NCBI RefSeq assembly: GCF_004016505.1
Contig: NZ_SACR01000002.1
Span: 1-64,000, forward strand
Reading direction: 5' to 3'
DNA: 64,000 nucleotides
From: Rubrivivax rivuli
Lineage (GTDB): Bacteria; Pseudomonadota; Gammaproteobacteria; Burkholderiales; Burkholderiaceae_C
The position numbers and the translations under genes were made by a program. Shown piece by piece: positions 7,549-15,481 of this stretch (position 1 is the first letter of the stretch; each line of letters opens with the position of its first letter). The notes below the pieces were generated by a model. The model saw only the letters and a list, made by a program, of their open reading frames with translations. It made no database searches and was not told the origin of the DNA.

Positions 7549-7676
7549 GCCTAACCCTTCGCTCAGCCGCGACCCCACACGGCAAGGCGCTTGGGCGTCG
7601 TGCTGCGCTGGTTTATGCTGCACCACGCCGCCCAAGCGCCTTGCCGCGCGGGTCGCGGTTAGCTCAAACGTTAGGC
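7549..7676 (+). other. attC 12
   Basis: 128-bp site, GCCTAAC 7549-7555 to GTTAGGC 7670-7676. A separate class with CCGCGACCCCAC / GGGTCGCGG arms and box GTTAGCTCAAAC. Confidence 0.95.
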
Positions 7677-7725
7677 AGCACCAAAACATCCCGCGCCTGC
7701 TTCACCAGCGCTTCGGAAAGTCTTC

Positions 7726-8139
7726 ATGCCGCACGAAGTCACAGCCATCTTCGAGAGCTATCGTGACGCCTTCAATGCCCTGGACGGGAGAGCAGTGGCT
7801 GAGCTGTATGCAGAGCCGTCTGGCATCGCGCAGGACGGCGTCTATACGCACTGGAGTAGCAGGGCGTCAGTCGAACAGAACATGACCGCCCTGTGTCAGC
7901 TGTACCAAAAGCGCGGCTTTGTGCGAGCCACCTTTGAGCCTGGGCAGTTCTTGGACCAAGGACCCAACCACGCAGTCGCCGACCTCTTGTGGCGCATCGA
8001 ATGGACTGGCGAGCAAGCGCCTTGGCAGTTCAACACGAGCTACAACCTACTCCGAACGGGTGACGGTTGGCGAGTTCTGCTGTGCACGGCGTACACGGAA
8101 GCCGCTCTCTTCAGCCCCACGAAACACAGTGCTGCCTAA
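7726..8139 (+). CDS. Cassette 12: NTF2-like (SnoaL-type) protein
   Basis: Cassette 7671-8255. The 137-residue protein follows the SnoaL/NTF2-like pattern: an N-terminal helix with YRDAFNALDGRAVAELYAEP, a middle region, then strands in ADLLWRIEWTG and YNLLRTGDGWRVLLCTAY. This fold forms a cone-shaped pocket used by isomerases, hydrolases and binding proteins; no catalytic set can be assigned. There is no signal peptide. The stop is provided by attC (GCC TAA), leaving a C-terminal SAA. Confidence 0.8.
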   Translation: MPHEVTAIFESYRDAFNALDGRAVAELYAEPSGIAQDGVYTHWSSRASVEQNMTALCQLYQKRGFVRATFEPGQFLDQGPNHAVADLLWRIEWTGEQAPWQFNTSYNLLRTGDGWRVLLCTAYTEAALFSPTKHSAA

Positions 8140-8261
8140 CCCCTCGCTCAGCACCGACCCGCTACGGCAGGCCAGCTTGCCCGTGCAGCGCCTCGGTTTA
8201 TGCTGCGCCGCACGGGCAAGCCGTCCCGCCTCCGCGGTCGGTGTTAGCTCGAACGTTAGGC
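8134..8261 (+). other. attC 13
   Basis: 128-bp site, GCCTAAC 8134-8140 to GTTAGGC 8255-8261, CTTGCCC class with CAGCACCGACCC left arm; nearly the same as attC 7. Confidence 0.95.
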
Positions 8262-8349
8262 CGCATAGGGGACCGGTTCTCGGCTCGCTAGGCAAACGTA
8301 TTCGACGGCCTTTCAAGCACCGTCTCGCACGCTCTCTGCACCGCAACTC

Positions 8350-8649
8350 ATGGCGAACAGGCGAACTCGTACTTCAAAGCCCACAGCAGCTGCTCTTCGT
8401 CCAACAACTGCGACGGTCACGTTGCGCTGGCTCGCCCGCTTAGTCGGCGCCCTTGTGTGCTTCGGCCCACCTGTTCTGCTGCTTCTTGGGTTCGTGCCAG
8501 CACTCGAGGGGCCCACACGGGCTGCAGGCTGGGGCCTTCAAGCAATGCTGCAGGAGTGGTGGGGTAAGTCCTTGGTTGCAACCGTATGGCTCAGCTTGGG
8601 CTGGCTAGGGTATCGGGCGTTATCTCGCTCCGGCAAGAGTGCGGCCTAA
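8350..8649 (+). CDS. Cassette 13: small two-TM membrane protein
   Basis: Cassette 8256-8766. The 99-residue protein has a basic, Thr-rich N-terminus of about 25 residues, TM1 near 27-48 (LARLVGALVCFGPPVLLLLGF) and TM2 near 73-90. The Cys-free, positive N-terminus suggests it faces the cytoplasm. The leader before ATG 8350 is 89 bp. The stop lies in the attC core, giving a C-terminal SAA. Family not recognised. Confidence 0.7.
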   Translation: MANRRTRTSKPTAAALRPTTATVTLRWLARLVGALVCFGPPVLLLLGFVPALEGPTRAAGWGLQAMLQEWWGKSLVATVWLSLGWLGYRALSRSGKSAA

Positions 8650-8772
8650 CCCCTCGCTCAGCCCCCGACCCACTACGGCAGGCCGTCTTGCCCGCGCGGC
8701 GCGCTGGTTTATGCTGCACCACGCGGGCAAGCCGTCCCGCCTCCGCGGTCGGGGTTAGCTCGAACGTTAGGC
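8644..8772 (+). other. attC 14
   Basis: 129-bp site, GCCTAAC 8644-8650 to GTTAGGC 8766-8772, main CTTGCCC class. Confidence 0.95.
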
Positions 8773-8788
8773 CGCACAGGGACACACC

Positions 8789-9211
8789 ATGGTCGTCGGC
8801 TACTCTGGAACCCCTCTGCCCAAGAAGCTGGGCATCAAGGCGCACATGCGAGTCGCAGTCATCGACTCGCCAAGTTCCTACCTCGACATCCTCGGTGAGG
8901 AGGTTCTTGGTGTGTCGTTCAGCCAGGCACCGACCAAGAACTCGGACATGGTTCATGTCTTTTGCACCGAGCGTGCGGCCTTGGAGAAGCACCTCAAGAA
9001 GCTACGCGCACTCCTTGCGCCCAGTGCTTCCGTTTGGGTGTCATGGCCAAAGAAGTCTTCCAAGGTCAGCACTGACATCACTGAAGACACGATTCGCGAG
9101 CTTGCGCTTCCTTTGGGGTTCGTCGATGTCAAGGTCTGCGCTGTCTCAGAGGTTTGGTCTGGCCTCAAACTGGTCGTCCGCAAAGAGCTGCGCCCTGCGG
9201 GTGCGGCCTAA
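8789..9211 (+). CDS. Cassette 14: DUF3052 family protein
   Basis: Cassette 8767-9328. The 140-residue protein opens with GYSGTPLPKKLGIK and contains VSWPKKSS, TDITEDTIRE and KVCAVSEVWSGLKLV, which I recognise as the DUF3052 signature across its full length. Members are small soluble proteins of unknown function, often in soil bacteria. The ATG at 8789 is only 17 bp past the attC core. The stop comes from attC (GCC TAA). The whole domain is intact, so the protein is probably functional. Confidence 0.88.
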   Translation: MVVGYSGTPLPKKLGIKAHMRVAVIDSPSSYLDILGEEVLGVSFSQAPTKNSDMVHVFCTERAALEKHLKKLRALLAPSASVWVSWPKKSSKVSTDITEDTIRELALPLGFVDVKVCAVSEVWSGLKLVVRKELRPAGAA

Positions 9212-9334
9212 CCCCTCGCTCAACGCCGACCCACTACGGCGGCCGTGCTTGCCCGCGCGGCCGCCTTTGATCATCATCGGCCGCACGGGCAAGCCCAGCC
9301 GCCTCCGCGGTCGGCGTTACCTCGAACGTTAGGC
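9206..9334 (+). other. attC 15, variant
   Basis: 129-bp site, GCCTAAC 9206-9212 to GTTAGGC 9328-9334. The loop reads CTTTGATCATCATCGG and the box GTTACCTCGAAC, unlike its neighbours. Confidence 0.92.
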
Positions 9335-9339
9335 GGCAC

Positions 9340-10080
9340 GAATTCCCATACTAAGTGCAACACTCAGCTGCGTGCGCCTCGTTCGGCGTACTGAACCCGA
9401 GAATCTTTCTCGGCCGGTTGTTGAGCTCTCGCTCGATCTCGTTGCATCTCCTCTGAGTCAGCTCCTTGAAGCAGCTGCCCTTGGGCAGGTACTGCCTGAT
9501 CAGCCCGTTCGTGTTCTCGTTCGTGCCCCTCTCTTGCCGCTCATCCTCCCTCGTAGATCCTTCACCCGGTAGCCCTTGCGGTACCGGTGCGCCAGCTGCC
9601 TCGTCCTCAGCCAGCTCGTCCCGCCCAAGGCCTTGTCCCTGGCCAGCCACCGGTAGATCGTGCTCGTCCCGATCCTCAGCCCCGCTTCCTTGCGCAGCCG
9701 CCCGCTGATCTGCTCCGGGCTCCACCTTCTTCCCAGCAGCCGGTGCACCTGCACCCTCTCCTCTGGCTTGAACCGGCTGCCTCGCCGGCTTCGCCGGCGC
9801 CTGGCCCTGGCGTAGCTGTCGGCCTTCTCCACCCGGTACCGGCCGTCGCTCTTGTCCGCGTTGCGCTTGAGCTCACGACTGATCGTCGACGCACTCCTGC
9901 ACAGCGCCTTCGCAATCTCCCGAAGGCTCATACCCGTCGACTTGTGCTCCACGATCAGGTACCGTTCCCTCGTGGTGAGTTGGTGATATCCCACTGCAGA
10001 CCCTTCCTGCCCGAAGAGAAGCAGCAAGTCTCCAACTCACCGCCTTCTTCTTGAAGGTGTTGCACTTGATCTGAAAATCC
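9340..10080 (-). mobile_element. IS30-family element, copy 1, internally deleted
   Basis: The left end at 9340-9364 and the right end (reverse complement near 10056-10080) share an imperfect terminal inverted repeat with the common core AAGTGCAACAC. The body is almost identical to copy 2 at 19.9 kb. Relative to copy 2 it lacks about 319 bp, joined after 9533 at a short CTC microhomology, which removes most of the DDE core and shifts the frame. Both ends are kept, so it could in principle be moved in trans. It starts six bp after the attC core. Confidence 0.88.
9351..9994 (-). pseudogene. IS30 transposase, deleted copy
   Basis: The N-terminal half is intact: YHQLTTRERYLI, the helix-turn-helix GMSLREIAKALCRSASTISREL, and the second DNA-binding part with GRRWSPEQISGRL. 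After the 319-bp deletion the frame shifts. The C-terminal remnant NENTNGLIRQYLPKG to the end is then in another frame. The first two catalytic Asp are lost. The likely start is GTG at 9994, or TTG at 10027. Confidence 0.85.
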
Positions 10081-10089
10081 GCCCCTCAT

Positions 10090-10602
10090 ATGAATCCCGA
10101 AGTAGCACTCCAACGCGTCGGATCGTTCATCGTTCAGTTCCAGCAACTTGAAGCTCAGGTCAATGAGATCATCGTTCTCTTGGCTGGAGGGAACGAAGAG
10201 GTCACGCGCATTCTGATTAACGAGCTTGAGTTCTCAAAGAGGCTGAAGACGGCAGATGTTCTACATGGGTACTTCTTCAGCCTAAGGGGCAGGGAACACA
10301 CCACCTTTCGCTCAGATTTTCATACACTCGCCACAAATCTGGAAAGAATCAGCCAGCGTCGGAATGAATTAGTGCATTCGTCGTATCACTATTGGATCAC
10401 ACACGAGAAGAAGCTTGGCCTGATTAGAAAGAACTCACGACTCCGTGGTGCAAAGGGCATCTTGGAACAAGTTGAAGAGGAGCTTTTGCCCGAGTCGTTC
10501 GAACAGGATCTTGAAAAGGTCAACGACTTGAGCATTCAACTTGAGCAGTGCCGCCAAGATCTAACTTCCATCATCTATGCTGACGACCCGAATGAGGCCT
10601 AA
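10090..10602 (+). CDS. Cassette 15: HEPN-like helical protein
   Basis: Cassette 9329-10722 also holds the IS30 remnant, which separates this gene from its attC-proximal leader. The 170-residue protein is almost entirely helical and polar. It contains RNELVHSSYH near residue 95, matching the R-x4-6-H pattern of HEPN ribonuclease domains (here R-N-E-L-V-H). HEPN proteins are frequent RNA-cutting toxins or defence effectors; an antitoxin partner such as an MNT nucleotidyltransferase is not present. The stop comes from the attC core. The HEPN assignment rests on one motif and on helix content, so it is moderate. Confidence 0.7.
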   Translation: MNPEVALQRVGSFIVQFQQLEAQVNEIIVLLAGGNEEVTRILINELEFSKRLKTADVLHGYFFSLRGREHTTFRSDFHTLATNLERISQRRNELVHSSYHYWITHEKKLGLIRKNSRLRGAKGILEQVEEELLPESFEQDLEKVNDLSIQLEQCRQDLTSIIYADDPNEA

Positions 10603-10728
10603 CCCCTCGTTGCACCCCGGACCCGCTACGGCAGGCGTTGTAAGCCCGGTCCGTGCCAGCGGTAGCATCGTCACGCACCGGGCTTACAACACCTGCCTTC
10701 GCGGCCCGGGTGAACTCGAACGTTAGGC
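10597..10728 (+). other. attC 16
   Basis: 132-bp site, GCCTAAC 10597-10603 to GTTAGGC 10722-10728; TGTAAGCCCGG / CCGGGCTTACA arms and a variant inner box GGTGAACTCG. Confidence 0.93.
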
Positions 10729-10772
10729 GGCACCAGAAGCCATCCTTGCGACTCCACTGGACCGGACTGAAG

Positions 10773-11120
10773 ATGGCATTCAACGACTTCGAGACCTCAA
10801 TCAACCAGAACGCTCTTGACTGGTTCATGGAGCAGCGGCGTCCTCCAGAACACATCCGACCGCAACTTGATCTTTCCTACGAGATCAGCGGTCACACCAT
10901 TGATCTGTTCCATGTGTGCCCCGACCGGAAGGACAAATCGAAGCTTCGGCACGAACCTGTAGCTAGGATCAAGTTTGTTCGTACCGAGGAACACTGGCGC
11001 CTTTACTGGATGCGCGGAGACTTGAAGTGGTACGCCTACGACCCTGTCCATCTACACAGCACGCTGCAGTCAGCTCTCAAAGTAGTGAACGCAGATGAAC
11101 TGTGTTGCTTCTTCGGGTAG
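10773..11120 (+). CDS. Cassette 16: DUF3024 family protein
   Basis: Cassette 10723-11259. From ATG 10773 the protein has 115 residues. It carries the DUF3024 pattern: an N-terminal FNDFETSINQNALDWFMEQRRPP, then LDLSYEISG, ARIKFVRTEEHWRLYWMR, DLKWYAYDP, and the typical end CCFFG. The function of the family is unknown; it is a small soluble domain. An upstream in-frame extension would start inside attC and is rejected. The domain is complete. Confidence 0.88.
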   Translation: MAFNDFETSINQNALDWFMEQRRPPEHIRPQLDLSYEISGHTIDLFHVCPDRKDKSKLRHEPVARIKFVRTEEHWRLYWMRGDLKWYAYDPVHLHSTLQSALKVVNADELCCFFG

Positions 11121-11133
11121 CACCCAAAGTGCC

Positions 11134-11265
11134 GCCTAACCCCTCGCTCAGCCCCCGACCCGCTACGGCAGGCGCCGTAAGCCCGGCGCCCGCCGTTCGT
11201 AGCATCATCGGTCACCGGGCTTACGCCACCTGCCTTCGCGGTCGGGGTTAGCTCGAACGTTAGGC
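11134..11265 (+). other. attC 17
   Basis: 132-bp site, GCCTAAC 11134-11140 to GTTAGGC 11259-11265, TAAGCCCGG class. Confidence 0.95.
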
Positions 11266-11375
11266 GTCACAACCCACAGCCCCTCGCTTGCCGCCAGTCA
11301 CTGCACCCAGTTGATCCATCGAAGTTCTCTTGAGCTCAAGACAGATCCCTACCACTTCAGCTTCAGTCCGTCCAT

Positions 11376-11678
11376 ATGCTTGATGGTCTGCTGCTCGCAC
11401 TCGCAGGCTTGGCTATCGGAGCAAGCAGCGGACTCGCTGTGCGGTACCAACGCAAAAATCGTGGGGACGAACGCTTTCACCTCGGTAGCTGGATCGCGTT
11501 TGCTGTCAACTTCGTTGTGGTGGTCGCCATCGGACGAGCAGTGAATCCAATCGTCCAGTCGGAACAGCTGAACGGCTGGTGGTTCGTTCCCGCAATATCA
11601 CTAGGGCTGGTTGCGGTTGCTGCCCTAGGGTTCGGCAAAGTCGCCGTTGGCACATCAACTCCACGGGGGGCCGAGTGA
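11376..11678 (+). CDS. Cassette 17: small three-TM membrane protein
   Basis: Cassette 11260-11802. The 100-residue protein has three predicted membrane segments: about 3-20 (DGLLLALAGLAIGASSG), 37-54 and 70-88. A short basic loop (RYQRKNRGDERF) follows TM1. The leader is 110 bp. The TGA stop ends one base before the attC core. Family not recognised. Confidence 0.72.
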   Translation: MLDGLLLALAGLAIGASSGLAVRYQRKNRGDERFHLGSWIAFAVNFVVVVAIGRAVNPIVQSEQLNGWWFVPAISLGLVAVAALGFGKVAVGTSTPRGAE

Positions 11679-11679
11679 C

Positions 11680-11808
11680 GCCTAACCCCTCGCTCAGCCC
11701 CCGACCCGCTACGGCAGGCCGGCTTGCCCGCGCGGCGCCCTGGTTTATGCTGCACCGCGCGGGCAGGCCGTCCTGCCTCCGCGGTCGGGGTTAGCTCGAA
11801 CGTTAGGC
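11680..11808 (+). other. attC 18
   Basis: 129-bp site, GCCTAAC 11680-11686 to GTTAGGC 11802-11808, main CTTGCCC class. Confidence 0.95.
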
Positions 11809-12080
11809 AGCACGAGCAAAGTTGTTCGCGCACCCCCACCTCGCTTGCGGCGTCCGCCGCCAAGACGCGTGCTCCGGGTGGTTCTTCGCGGCTTCTTCGG
11901 CCTACACCACCGCGCACCGGGGCTTCTCTCCTCCGCCCGTCATCACGGCCCGTCTAAGGTCGGACCGCTCTGGAAGTGCCGCGGAGCTCATCCACCTCTG
12001 GCCCCTTTCTCAGCCGGCGCTAAGGCGCCAGGGAACGGAAGTCACTAGCCCCAAACCCTGGGCATCCACCTTGGCGTGCT
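11809..12080 (+). repeat. Cassette 18: gene-less paralogous cassette, copy 3 (twin-hairpin element)
   Basis: The cassette (11803-12202) is exactly 400 bp, like cassettes 6 and 11. Hairpin 1 (11945-11968) has arms ACGGCCCG and CGGACCGC: six of eight pairs hold, one of them by a compensatory change, and the loop is TCTAAGGT. Hairpin 2 (12014-12031) keeps loop TAAG with one weakened pair. The long antisense frame that is open in copies 1 and 2 carries a stop here, which argues against antisense coding. Confidence 0.6.
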
Positions 12081-12208
12081 GCCTAACCCTTCGCTCAGCC
12101 GCGACCCCACACGGCAAGCCGCTTGGGCGTCGTGGCACGCTGGTTTATGCTGCACCACGCCGCCCAAGCGCCTTACCGCGCGGGTCGCGGTTAGCTCAAA
12201 CGTTAGGC
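12081..12208 (+). other. attC 19
   Basis: 128-bp site, GCCTAAC 12081-12087 to GTTAGGC 12202-12208, same class as attC 12 (GGGTCGCGG arm). Confidence 0.95.
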
Positions 12209-12211
12209 CTC

Positions 12212-12664
12212 ATGAATACATACCTCGCAACACTCATTGCGCTTGCCGCTGCCGTCTCATGCGCCGCCCATGCCGAAGGCTGCAGTGAAGCTGACAAACA
12301 GCTCTCAAAGCGGCAGTTCGCGACGTGGAACGACTCGTATGCGTACTTTGTCCGCTACAAGGGCGGCTGCTCGGACGCGGCGCTCGGTGAGGCCCTGAGC
12401 TCACAGCACACCCAGCTTCTGGATAGGACCGCGCCGAAACTCGGCACACTCAAACGATTGGTTGCCCAGAATCCTGCTTATCTGAACTGGCTGCTTCTAG
12501 GGGTCTTCTACAAACCGGAAGAGACCGAGGTGAACGCAAAAAACACAGCTTGCCGCCTCCTGAAGCGCCTCAACTCTTGTGTGCCGGCCGAGAAGGAACT
12601 CTGTGCCCAGCTAGCCACTCGAGTCGGGCCGTCGCTAGAGTACGTCCAAGGTTGCTCCACCTAA
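12212..12664 (+). CDS. Cassette 19: secreted Cys-containing protein
   Basis: Cassette 12203-12802. The 150-residue protein has a clear Sec signal peptide with probable cleavage after AAHA, near residue 21. The mature part is helical and polar with about six Cys (EGCSE, GGCSD, TACRLL, NSCVPA, ELCAQ, QGCST), spaced as if in disulfides, which fits a periplasmic protein. The ATG lies only 4 bp after the attC core, leaving no room for a normal ribosome-binding site; GTTAGGC itself may serve. No family recognised. Confidence 0.8.
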   Translation: MNTYLATLIALAAAVSCAAHAEGCSEADKQLSKRQFATWNDSYAYFVRYKGGCSDAALGEALSSQHTQLLDRTAPKLGTLKRLVAQNPAYLNWLLLGVFYKPEETEVNAKNTACRLLKRLNSCVPAEKELCAQLATRVGPSLEYVQGCST

Positions 12665-12679
12665 GCAATGCAGCATGAG

Positions 12680-12808
12680 GCCTAACCCCTCGCTCAGCCC
12701 CCGACCCGCTACGGCAGGCCAGCTTGCCCGTGCGGCGCGCTGGTTTATGCTGCACCGCACGGGCAAGCCGTCCTGCCTCCGCGGTCGGGGTTAGCTCGAA
12801 CGTTAGGC
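12680..12808 (+). other. attC 20
   Basis: 129-bp site, GCCTAAC 12680-12686 to GTTAGGC 12802-12808, main CTTGCCC class. Confidence 0.95.
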
Positions 12809-13180
12809 CGCACAGCCAAGCCAGTCAGTGAGCGGAACGCTTTAGCTGTAGCGCGTCCACCAGGCTTGGTCCACCGCTCGAAGCGCCTCTCTTCCAGCCC
12901 GCGACTCGCGTTAGCCGCGCACAGCGCGGCGCGGGCGCAAGGCGCCCGGTCAACGCCGGGGCATGCACCTCCGCCTCGGTCAAGAACCTCGTGCAGGCCA
13001 ACAGGGGCAGACAGTCCCAGTTCGCAGCGTCCTCGCTTTCAGAAGATCAGTCAGTCAAGATGCGCTGCGCGCGCAACGCGTCCGCACTCGAAGTACGCCT
13101 TCACCCGCGCCGCGCTCGCCTGCCTTGTCTTTCCATCAAGGCGGCCATCAGCACAGCCAGCACGGTGCAAACAAAGTGCG
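12809..13180 (+). other. Cassette 20: no credible gene
   Basis: Cassette 12803-13302. Forward frames in these 372 bp either lack a sensible start or run on through the attC. Arg/Ser/Pro-rich translations without domain features are typical of GC-rich non-coding DNA. A perfect hairpin at 12933-12947 (GGGCGC, AAG, GCGCCC) recalls the hairpins of the other gene-less cassettes. The short repeat CAGTCAG occurs near 12822 and again near 13050. Confidence 0.55.
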
Positions 13181-13308
13181 GCCTAACCCTTCGCTCAGCC
13201 GCGACCCCACACGGCAAGCCGCTTGGGCGTCGTGGTGCGCTGGTTTATGCTGCACCACGCCGCCCAAGCGCCTTGCCGCGCGGGTCGCGGTTAGCTCAAA
13301 CGTTAGGC
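13181..13308 (+). other. attC 21
   Basis: 128-bp site, GCCTAAC 13181-13187 to GTTAGGC 13302-13308, same class as attC 12 and 19. Confidence 0.95.
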
Positions 13309-13324
13309 ATCAGAGTTCAATCCT

Positions 13325-13792
13325 ATGCGCGCGTTATTCCTTCTTCTCGTTCTGTCGCTTTCTTCTACGCTCCAGGCGCAGACCAAAGAGCCGCGCTCCG
13401 TTGCGGCTGAAGCGCTGCACATGGCCATTTCATTGCCGGAGCGAGAGATGAGTGACTGCGCAAAGGCACATCCGCAACAGTCTCAGCGTTTTGTGGAGAG
13501 CGCGGCTCAGTCGCGCACAAAACTTCAAGCTGCGCTTGAAGGCCTGCGGTCGAAGCGTAAACAGGATCTCGATCTGACGGTTCCAGAGGTACTCGTGGTC
13601 GGCCGAGAAATGATGGCAGCATTGATGGCAACAGAAACATCGCGATTGACATTGGAAATTTGTAATCGCACGGCAGACGAGATCGCGAAGGTCACTAATC
13701 AGGAAGCTAGCGAACTGATGAATCAGCTGGTAACTACGCTGCTGAGTGGCATTGCTGCTCACCAGCAGGGTATGGCCCGCGCCCAACGCTGA
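13325..13792 (+). CDS. Cassette 21: exported helical protein
   Basis: Cassette 13303-13916. The 155-residue protein has a Sec signal peptide (MRALFLLLVLSLSSTLQAQ) with cleavage near residue 17-19. The mature part is alpha-helical and rich in Ala, Glu, Arg and Gln, with two Cys (DCAKAH, EICNRT). It is likely periplasmic. The pattern recalls small periplasmic helical-bundle proteins but no named family is recognised. ATG 13325 was chosen because it directly starts the signal peptide. Confidence 0.8.
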   Translation: MRALFLLLVLSLSSTLQAQTKEPRSVAAEALHMAISLPEREMSDCAKAHPQQSQRFVESAAQSRTKLQAALEGLRSKRKQDLDLTVPEVLVVGREMMAALMATETSRLTLEICNRTADEIAKVTNQEASELMNQLVTTLLSGIAAHQQGMARAQR

Positions 13793-13793
13793 T

Positions 13794-13922
13794 GCCTAAC
13801 CCCTCGCTCAGCCCCCGACCCGCTACGGCAGGCCACGCCCGCCGCGAAGCGGGCTTGTTTATGCTCCACTCCGCGGCGGGCGCGTCCTGCCTCCGCGGTC
13901 GGGGTTAGCTCGAACGTTAGGC
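13794..13922 (+). other. attC 22
   Basis: 129-bp site, GCCTAAC 13794-13800 to GTTAGGC 13916-13922, CCCGCCGCGAAG class as attC 8. Confidence 0.95.
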
Positions 13923-13932
13923 CGCAGAAAAC

Positions 13933-14424
13933 ATGCCCCGTCGCATCCGCAAGCAAGTACACGAACTCTCTGTCGCTGATCTTGAGGCGCACCCGTGTTG
14001 GGTGTACGTCAGCGATGAGGAAGGAAGAGCGGGTCAAGACGAGTGCACTGTCGGGCCTCTGAAGCTCCAAGACCTGCTTGCCGAGACAGGACCGACTATC
14101 GTGCAGGCAGCCTTCATGTTTCCCAATGGGCGCCTTCGTTCTGGACTGATCACACTCAATGCCGGAGACACTCTTTCCGGTCACCAGCCGGTCGTCTTCC
14201 TTGAGGATGGGCCTGTGTTCTTCTACAACGGCGCCATGGAGCCCACGTCCGCGGTCCTGAAGTCGTTTCTTCGCCCGTTGCGAAAGGTTTGCTCCGAACC
14301 CTTCCCCATCTCTTACGTCACTACCCTCCACACAAAGGGCGGTGCGCCACTCGCCTCAGGGCAATTGCATGGTCTCTACTGGCTCGCCAACTGGCGTACG
14401 GGCAGGCTGCGGGCTGCGGCCTAA
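13933..14424 (+). CDS. Cassette 22: soluble hypothetical protein
   Basis: Cassette 13917-14544. The 163-residue protein has no signal peptide or TM segment. It begins with a basic MPRRIRKQVHELSVADLEAHPCWVY stretch (quoted here only as a region, residues 1-25), which resembles the N-terminus of some small immunity-type or DUF proteins. Beta-rich segments follow (IVQAAFMFPNGR, QPVVFLEDGPVFFYNG). The stop is provided by attC, giving a C-terminal AAA. The family is not firmly recognised. Confidence 0.75.
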   Translation: MPRRIRKQVHELSVADLEAHPCWVYVSDEEGRAGQDECTVGPLKLQDLLAETGPTIVQAAFMFPNGRLRSGLITLNAGDTLSGHQPVVFLEDGPVFFYNGAMEPTSAVLKSFLRPLRKVCSEPFPISYVTTLHTKGGAPLASGQLHGLYWLANWRTGRLRAAA

Positions 14425-14550
14425 CCCCTCGTTCAACCCTGACCCGCTACGGCAGGCGCTGTAAGGCCGGGCTGCGCCAGTGTGTACCATCGTCGCAGCC
14501 CGGCCTTACAGCGCCTGCCTCCGCGGTCAGGGTTAACTCGAACGTTAGGC
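14419..14550 (+). other. attC 23
   Basis: 132-bp site, GCCTAAC 14419-14425 to GTTAGGC 14544-14550, AAGGCCGG class as attC 6, box GGTTAACTCG. Confidence 0.94.
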
Positions 14551-14635
14551 CTCTCAGACACACACTCCTTCACTGAAATGTCGTTTTTGCGGGGTCGAGC
14601 CGCACCAAGGCCCTATAGACGCCCCATGGCACCTG

Positions 14636-14665
14636 TTATCAAATACCAGCGCTGGCCCATAGAGT
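14636..14665 (+). promoter_or_regulatory. Weak promoter candidate inside cassette 23
   Basis: TTATCA (14636-14641) and TAGAGT (14660-14665) are 18 bp apart, four of six matches each, in a 155-bp AT-richer leader. They lie 40 bp before the TTG start of the lipoprotein gene. Confidence 0.25.
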
Positions 14666-14705
14666 TCGTCAGAAACAAACGTCAACCGAACACAAGGAAA
14701 CTCGA

Positions 14706-15320
14706 TTGAAGTCAATACTAACCCTATCTACCGCTGCTTTGTTTATCACACTAGCAGGATGCGGAACAAGGCCACCCAAAGTCTACGAAGATTGGGTCAT
14801 CCCTGCCGTTGGAAAAGTTGCAATTCGGTCGATCGGCGACATTCTAATAGAACAGGGCTACAGCGAAATCGGGACGGAAATTGAGTTCGCGGAGGATGTC
14901 ACCGTCGGAAAAGTAAAGCTCCCGCGGGGGAAATACCATTACAACACGGAGAACTCCACTGGCACGTGGTTCTACAAAGGGGACTACTACTTCTACGTCG
15001 ACAAGACGAACAACCAAATCTGCATCGATGGAAAGGACTGCGTGAAGCATGACTTCAGCATGGGTCGCGGTCCTATTCCAGACACAGCGAAGGCGGACAG
15101 CCTGCAACAGACACTGCTATACAACGGGAAGATTGGGAATCGGATAACTCTTGCTTATCGAGAGCTTCAGAATAACATGGCGCGGCCGGCCTTCAACAAT
15201 ACCGTTGAATATGACCTATCCGAATCCAACGTCATTGGATACAAAGGAGCTCGGATAGAAGTAATCAAGGCAACGAATACAGAAATAACTTATCGAATCA
15301 TCTCCGGATTCCAAAAGTAG
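14706..15320 (+). CDS. Cassette 23: lipoprotein of AT-rich origin
   Basis: Cassette 14545-15462. The 204-residue protein starts at TTG 14706, supported by AAGGAAA ending 5-6 bp upstream. A signal peptide ends in the lipobox LAGC (Cys19). The mature part is beta-rich and aromatic (GKYHYNTENSTGTWFYKGDYYFYV), with two Cys in NQICIDGKDC that could form a disulfide. The DNA is clearly more AT-rich than the rest of the window, suggesting a donor with lower GC. The domain is not recognised. Location: periplasm-facing membrane leaflet. Confidence 0.83.
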   Translation: MKSILTLSTAALFITLAGCGTRPPKVYEDWVIPAVGKVAIRSIGDILIEQGYSEIGTEIEFAEDVTVGKVKLPRGKYHYNTENSTGTWFYKGDYYFYVDKTNNQICIDGKDCVKHDFSMGRGPIPDTAKADSLQQTLLYNGKIGNRITLAYRELQNNMARPAFNNTVEYDLSESNVIGYKGARIEVIKATNTEITYRIISGFQK

Positions 15321-15339
15321 ACGCCACCGCTACAGCGAG

Positions 15340-15468
15340 GCCTAACCCCTCGCTCAGCCCCCGACCCGCTACGGCAGGCCACGCCCGCCGCGAAGCGGGC
15401 TTGTTTATGCTCCACTTCGCGGCGGGCGCGTCCTGCCTCCGCGGTCGGGGTTAGCTCGAACGTTAGGC
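15340..15468 (+). other. attC 24
   Basis: 129-bp site, GCCTAAC 15340-15346 to GTTAGGC 15462-15468, CCCGCCGCGAAG class. Confidence 0.95.
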
Positions 15469-15481
15469 CTCACATCAACAC

